Under the pieces are notes generated by a model. The model searched no databases. It was not told the origin of the DNA and saw nothing but the letters and a program-made list of their open reading frames with translations. 64,000 nucleotides of DNA, taken from assembly GCA_963513935.1 (NCBI GenBank), contig OY740772.1, positions 11,440,098 through 11,504,097 on the forward strand, read 5' to 3'. The position numbers and the translations under genes were made by a program. Below, in pieces: positions 58,456 through 64,000 of this stretch. Each line of letters opens with the position of its first letter. The stretch's first letter is position 1. This DNA is from Aphrophora alni. Lineage: Eukaryota; Arthropoda; Insecta; Hemiptera; Aphrophoridae.

Positions 58456-59018
58456 CCATTGAAGGCGTAGTATTTTTCAAACGCTTATGATATAGGATGT
58501 CAAGTAAGTACAGTGCCAAACTGTGGAAGATGATATTGGATATCAAAAACAAAACAAAATTTTCTACAAACACATGTCCAAAAAAGATTAGTTTTTTTTC
58601 TGACTTCTTTTTTTCAAAAACAAGATATATGGACAAAAACAATGGACTGAGATATCGAGTTTGCAAAATGTTTGTAATAAAACACAAAATCTTATATTTT
58701 TTTCATTTAACCGTTTCAAAATGGCGTTTATTCTCCAAAACGGATTGAGATATCAATTTTGAAAAATGTTTTATATTATTAGTTTGCAGTGTACTACGCT
58801 TAAATTTTGTGGTACACTTTACGCTATTAGTATAAAACTGGAAAATGTGGTATCGCTATCATAATCCCATTCGGAGTTTTGTCTTGTTTTTGAAAAAACT
58901 GACGGAAAACGAGATATTTTTGGAAATAATGTTTTTCCTTTATTTTGATGTTTAGAATGATTCCCAAAACACACTTTACTTTCATCAGTATTAATAGATG
59001 ACAATGTTTCGCAATGAA
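58456..59018. other. no gene seen
   Basis: Overlapping open frames on both strands (58424-58748) in low-complexity AT-rich DNA are not supported. Confidence 0.45.
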
Positions 59019-59514
59019 ACGTACTTGCGTCGTTGTGATTATCCTGTAGAAAGCGTCTGACCTTGAAACTGCTCTTATTCGTGTTCCCCTTCAACTTGAC
59101 CTTCGCGTTTTAAATTTGGGTAACATTGAGATTAACACATTCGGAATTATCAAGTTCCAACATGGTGGAATATACTATAGAGAAGACATCTGCTTTATAG
59201 TAGGCAGTTTACATGGTTAAGCTTGCGTTATCTGTCAGAGCTCATGATAACCCGATGATGAAATTTCTATTCACTCCTGTCATTGCTCATTTGTGCAGCT
59301 GTCGACCTACATACAAACAGGCGGGTAAAACAGTTTGATGTAGGCTAACACCGTGTCTCGTAGATGTGACTCGCTACGCTCGTGTCAGTGTCTCAGACGT
59401 AACGGTCCTTGAAGTTGTACATACACAAAGAAGCCTCCACTCGCTACGCTCGTATCTGTAACTCTGTCCTGACGTATCTCGTCACTATACGAATATCTTA
59501 TTTCCTTGAGAGAT
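59019..59514 (-). repeat. family B repeat, inverted partner of 2008-2503
   Basis: Same length and content as the copy near the left end, in opposite orientation and about 57 kb away. The motif ACTCGCTACGCTCGT occurs twice (near 59387 and 59440). Confidence 0.9.
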
Positions 59515-59600
59515 GAGGGTCTAAATTACATGTTAGGCAATAACTTCGCTTATCATTGTCATGATAGAGTGGTGACAGCAACAACTTGCTGAATGAATGG
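59515..59600 (-). repeat. family B repeat, short reverse segment
   Basis: GGCAATAACTTCGCTTATCA followed by ATGATAGAGTGGTGACAGC, a diverged form of the shared segment. Confidence 0.5.
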
Positions 59601-59959
59601 TCAATGACCAAATTTTTGTAAATAGTTAAGTTGGTATAAAACATTGGCGCTTAAAGCTAAATATCCTGGGTTCTGTTCCCAATCACGTCGTATATTTTTC
59701 ACTCGAAATAATCATTTAAGATCTTATTTTCTACTTAATTTAATAATGAACAAATGTGTGTACAACTTGTTTTTTAGAGGAATTTTAGAAACTTTTAATA
59801 TATTTTAAAATTTTAGAAATGACCTACTTTGAAAAAATTAAATTGTAAATATGAAATTACGCTTTTAAAATAGACACATTGTCTGTGTCATTTTAAGTAG
59901 GCTACAGATATAAACAATATAATTCCCCCCCCCCCCGAGGTGTTGTTTCTATTGATTGT

Positions 59960-60389
59960 CACGTTTCTTGGCCCCAACCGTCGTCTGTACGTAAGCACGA
60001 TAGCGGCCACAAGAATTAAGATGAAATTTGCTCATAAAGAACACTAATGAAATTCAGAAAAATCTAATTGTAAACGTTAAAATTGAAAACATTATTTTTC
60101 ATATCTCATGTGTTATACAACTTATAACACACTGAATTCGATAAAACATTGCAGAATTTATTTCTGTATGTAATAGTACCAACCCCACATCTCTACGATG
60201 ACAAATAGAGAAGTTATTGTCAAAAATATAATGTTGAACCCCGACTTCCAACAAAATGTGATACTGGTATTTGTATAGTTTCAAGATATGTCCGGGCCAG
60301 GTTACCGACACAAGCGAAGCGAGTGAAGGCTCCTTCACATATGTACAACGTAAAGACCCCTTAGGGCATAGCTGACGTTAAGAAAAAAG

Positions 60390-60435
<46 letters not shown>

Positions 60436-60660
60436 TGTATATACAATTATGAAGGTTCAGAAAACCTGTGTAACAACTGTTTTAAACAAACTTACCCTAC
60501 TGGATAAGTCGCCTTGATCTACCGATACAATTTTACATTTCCTACAAAGACAAAGAAACCAAGTTTTGGACGTTATATCTAGAGAATCTACTTTTATCAC
60601 ATTGTATGACAGGGCTGGGTAATTATCATGATAATCAACATGTTCTAAACTCAATTTACA
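59960..60660 (+). repeat. family B repeat, forward copy
   Basis: CGTCTGTACGTAAGCACGAT at 59981, ACCAACCCCACATCTCTACG, GACAAATAGAGAAGTTATTG, then GACACAAGCGAAGCGAGTGA near 60308. Right of the TA tract it continues with text homologous to 1590-1690 in reverse (TTGATCTACCGATACAA). Minus-strand open frames here (60099-60338, 60457-60654) are repeat-derived. Confidence 0.75.
60395..60434. repeat. (TA)n microsatellite
   Basis: 20 TA units followed by CTGTATATACA, also within family B. The shared CAGTATATA border in both family B microsatellites suggests the TA tract is part of the element. Confidence 0.95.
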
Positions 60661-61904
60661 CGGATATGTAAAAATATAATATACATTTGTTTAACAATTT
60701 TTGTATGGGTAAAATCACAGTTTTGATATTCTGATGGAAAACGTTCCAAAATTATTATTATTATTATTATTTTTTTTTCAAAAACCGGTAAGCTTTTGAA
60801 ATTATGTGCTTTTTGTTTTATTTTATTTTCTCATCCACTTCTGGCTATATCTAAAGTTAAACTTCAAAAATGGATAGTCCTAATTTGACTGAACTAAAAT
60901 CACAAAATATTTCCACATCACTTTCCTGTGCCCCATTATTATTCAACTATGTTATTACCTAAATAACAACACGAGGCTCTAGATAGGAAGTAATCTTAAC
61001 GTACCCTGTATTAGGTCACTTTAAATTACATATATTATTGAAAATATTGCGTTTCCTCAATTTGTAAAAAGGAAACAGTGTTACCAATCTTGTAGGCCTA
61101 ATCACGTACTTTGCAAATTGCAAGTTATACCAACGTAACGGCGCTGAGAGTCTTCTAGGCGTTGTGACGTGACGAATTAGGTCAAATATTGTAACGCCGG
61201 ATTATCTAACATTGGAAGTTATAATTAAATATTTATCGTAATTAATATAGATTGTGATGATAGTATGGTTTTAAAATCTAGTTGTTTTACTTTTTATTAC
61301 GAGTGGACTATATTCATAACATAGAGAAAGTCGTGTCAAAAAAAGTATTTCGCGGAACCATTCGTTTACTGGGGAAAAGACTGTCTCTACCCCCCCCCCC
61401 CATCCCCACCAGTCTTAAACTTACTGATGTCTCGAAAACTGTAAAAAAAATTTAAGTTTTGATAGGACCATCGTTTTAGGTTGAAAAAATTGTGTTATGA
61501 TATGTCAAATGATCACCTTTACATTAAGATTTTTGAAGTTGACTCCCACATCTTGAACCTAGAGTGATCTACTGTATTAAAAATCACAAACAGTTATAAA
61601 GTTAGTGTTTTTACAATGTATAGCCTAATTATTGGGTAGAAAACAATCTGATTTAAAATGTGGGAAAAGATCGGTTGTCCTGTCATATGTAACGCAAACA
61701 AATTTGGTATTTTTTGTCCTTATATCTCCTTAATTAAAAAAAAAAAAAAGTTTGACCACTTAAAATTTAGGGATATTTATCATCAGAATAACACTCATTT
61801 CGATTGTACTGATTTTTATAAATTGTTTAATAAAATGAACCTCTTAAAGCACCCAAAGAAAACGTATTGTCCCCTAGAGGTGCATTTTTTAAGTATTGAT
61901 TTGT
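60661..61904. other. no gene seen
   Basis: AT-rich; an ATT repeat at 60752-60770 and twelve C at 61390-61401. A small CpG patch at 61130-61200 has no open frame. Confidence 0.45.
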
Positions 61905-62030
61905 CATTTCCGAGGTTATTAACTGGATCTACACCTTTTTCCACGTACTCCTATCAAGTCTCTTTTGACCAACTGTTGTTCTTTTACAACTCTGGTGTTA
62001 TTAGAGTATTTGAGGGTTGGGGGTTTTAAT
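61905..62030 (-). repeat. family A repeat, reverse
   Basis: CCGAGGTTATTAACTGGATC, TACACCTTTTTCCACG, CAAGTCTCTTTTGACCAACT, TTATTAGAGTATTTGAGGGT. The open frames 61658-62029 and 61965-62156 cross it and are rejected as genes. Confidence 0.75.
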
Positions 62031-64000
62031 TTTTTGTACTTTTTGTCTAAACAAGAGGAAGAAAAACCGTATTGGTCGCCATCTTTACAAAAAATGCTGA
62101 TTCCTGGGTTATCATTAAAAAAAAATCAATCACGGGGCTGTTATAAAAATTCGTAATTTCTTAAAAGCGACTGAACCGATTTCGTTCAAATTTTTATGAA
62201 ATATGAAGATTATTGACCCAAACCTCTATGAAAAATAGCAAATAAAAAATATTACAATTTAGGAATAATTGTGGTAAAAAACAAACCTTGAAGGCGGTCA
62301 TTAAAAGCTCTATTTTAATCCAATACAATTTATACTAAAGACCCGTTTATGGCTGAAGAAAGGAAGTTTATAAGCTTTCGATAGACGGCGTTCATGTTTT
62401 ATTTTAACTTTTGACTGACTACTACAGAATTGACATTTTTGGGTGACTTTTTGGTTGGTTATTGGGATGAGTGAGGAAGAAAGTTTGTCCAATTTTTCCA
62501 ATTTTATTTGTTTGAACACATATCAAAATAATTACAGCCAATTTCTAGATACATTTTAATATGTATTTTTGGTATATGCCTATAGCAACTTACCTCCTTA
62601 TATTTTGAACTTGGTTATTTTGTATAGAAAGTTTACGAAACATTTGGGCACAGTTTATTTTTATAAAAATTCGCCAACTAAAATAAGTAACTTGATACCA
62701 AGGCCAAATATCACGACATTACTAAACAGTCAATCCGCAAACACTGCACTATTCTACTTCCGGCAGAGTTTCCTGTAGTCTGTGTCAAAACAAACAATAG
62801 ATAGACAATAGCTTTGTCAAGCCAATATCTGCGGTTAAAGCAAAATAAAATGTAAGTACAACTTAATGAATGGACAGAACACACTTCATGTTGGTGATGA
62901 AATCTATTGTTTCCTAGGTAATGAGGGACGACCGGAAATCTGAGGAGTGTTGTAGGAAGTAGTTTGTTACCTTATTTGTAACATATCGGGAAAGTAAGGG
63001 GCTAGCTGCTCACACTTTGTTTCCTTTCATGTACTGGGTGATTTTGTGTAAACTGGTATATCGTAAACTATTAATCTGATGAGAAACTTTAAATCAGGGA
63101 CCGTTGTTACTTTATCTTTTTACTTTTAAAAATTTGGTAACTTTGAAAAATGGCCGCTATTTTCCAATATGGCTGCTAACTTTTTAATTTCTTTCCCCAA
63201 TTGTATTTTCTTTATTCTTGGTAATTGTTTGATAAACCAACTCGTTTAGGCGCTTTAAATTTCAAACAAAAACATTTCAGGAGGCGATTTTCCATACTTG
63301 CCATTGTTGAGTTAAAAGAAATATGTAAGCAGACTATAGTCTAGGATGTGTAAATACTAATGTAGGATTACAAATATTTCGTGCAACAAATAAAATTTGC
63401 TAGAATTTTCAAAAATATTATTTTCTATTTAATTCCTTACTTAACTTATTCTCCACTGCCTTACTTAGTTTACACTGGATTCTAGCAAGTTTGTAATTCT
63501 TGCACAAATTATGTGTTTTATTTGTAGTCTTACATTAGTATTTACATATCCTAGATAATGCCTACTTACATTTTTATCTTGATTCAACAATGTGAAGTAA
63601 GGAAAATCGTCTCGTGAAAATGTTCGAAACTTTAAGCGCCTATTACTCGTAAACGAGTAGGTTTATTAAACAATAATAAAAATTAAAAAGTCTTAAAATT
63701 TTGTACAGAATCCAAAAACACCATAAAAAATTTAAAAGTTGCCAAAACATATTTTTAGGTTATGGAAAAGTAACAAAAATCCTCTATTTAAAGTTTTTCG
63801 TCACAAGTATAGTGCCCACTATCAAAAATTAGTACCCTGTATACTAGGTACAAATCAGAAAAGTAAACTCAAAATTGTGCAGTAATTGACTATCTCAATA
63901 AGTGATGTCACCAAACGAAAGTAAGAGATAATTAGCGTACGGAAGTAATTACCAAAAACACTAAAATGAATGCTGATCATTAACTCACTTTCAATCAATT
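62031..64000. other. no gene seen
   Basis: AT-rich. One ACCGATTTCGTTCAAATTTT block at 62176 and an AATGGCCGC-ATATGGCTGC stretch near 63150 like those in MITEs. TAGTACCCTGTATACTAGGT at 63829 resembles a MITE end. Confidence 0.4.

Overview
The window looks like nuclear DNA of an arthropod, most likely an insect with a large, repeat-rich genome. The base composition is AT-rich, there are no operons or ribosome binding sites, and an intron-bounded exon of a conserved animal gene is present. There is an interstitial array of CCTAA, the complement of the TTAGG telomere unit typical of insects. The repeats include tens of short inverted-repeat DNA elements and relics of ISXO2/Merlin-like and DDE (Tc1/mariner/IS630-like) transposases. 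The DDE relic reads like those common in sap-sucking bugs, so Hemiptera is a reasonable but unproven guess.

Only one host coding exon can be named with confidence: a 190-nt internal exon at 53883-54072 (+) encoding part of the N-terminal domain of a slingshot (SSH) cofilin phosphatase. No other slingshot exon could be recognised, so most of the right half of the window is probably intron. A GC-rich block ending in a perfect splice donor at 41079 may be a 5' exon, but its phase does not fit the slingshot exon directly. Two further coding-like segments on the minus strand (about 45186-45472 and 51567-51857) are unidentified.

Layout. 1-3 kb: copies of dispersed family B, one of which has a near-identical inverted partner at 59.0-59.5 kb. 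3.4-3.9 kb: a minisatellite of about 105 bp. 4.6-16.5 kb: short inverted-repeat elements and two deleted Merlin-like elements. 17-21.4 kb: CCTAA array, a 244-bp tandem array and a TA-flanked foldback family (C). 21.56-26.33 kb: a striking 40-bp minisatellite of about 119 units that has no G on the + strand for nearly 4.8 kb and no stop codon in any forward frame. 27-40 kb: more MITE-like elements, family A and B copies, a third Merlin-like copy and a cluster carrying a recurrent CTGA-GATG-GAAAC motif. 41-64 kb: candidate first exon, transposase and reverse transcriptase relics, family C, several foldbacks, a CT/AG hairpin, the slingshot exon surrounded by family A copies, and further family B copies.

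The genes do not form a pathway. The story is one conserved actin-regulatory gene embedded in a dense layer of non-autonomous mobile DNA. The names family A, B and C are used only within this annotation. All similarity calls were made by eye; boundaries of repeats are approximate unless a terminal inverted repeat is described.
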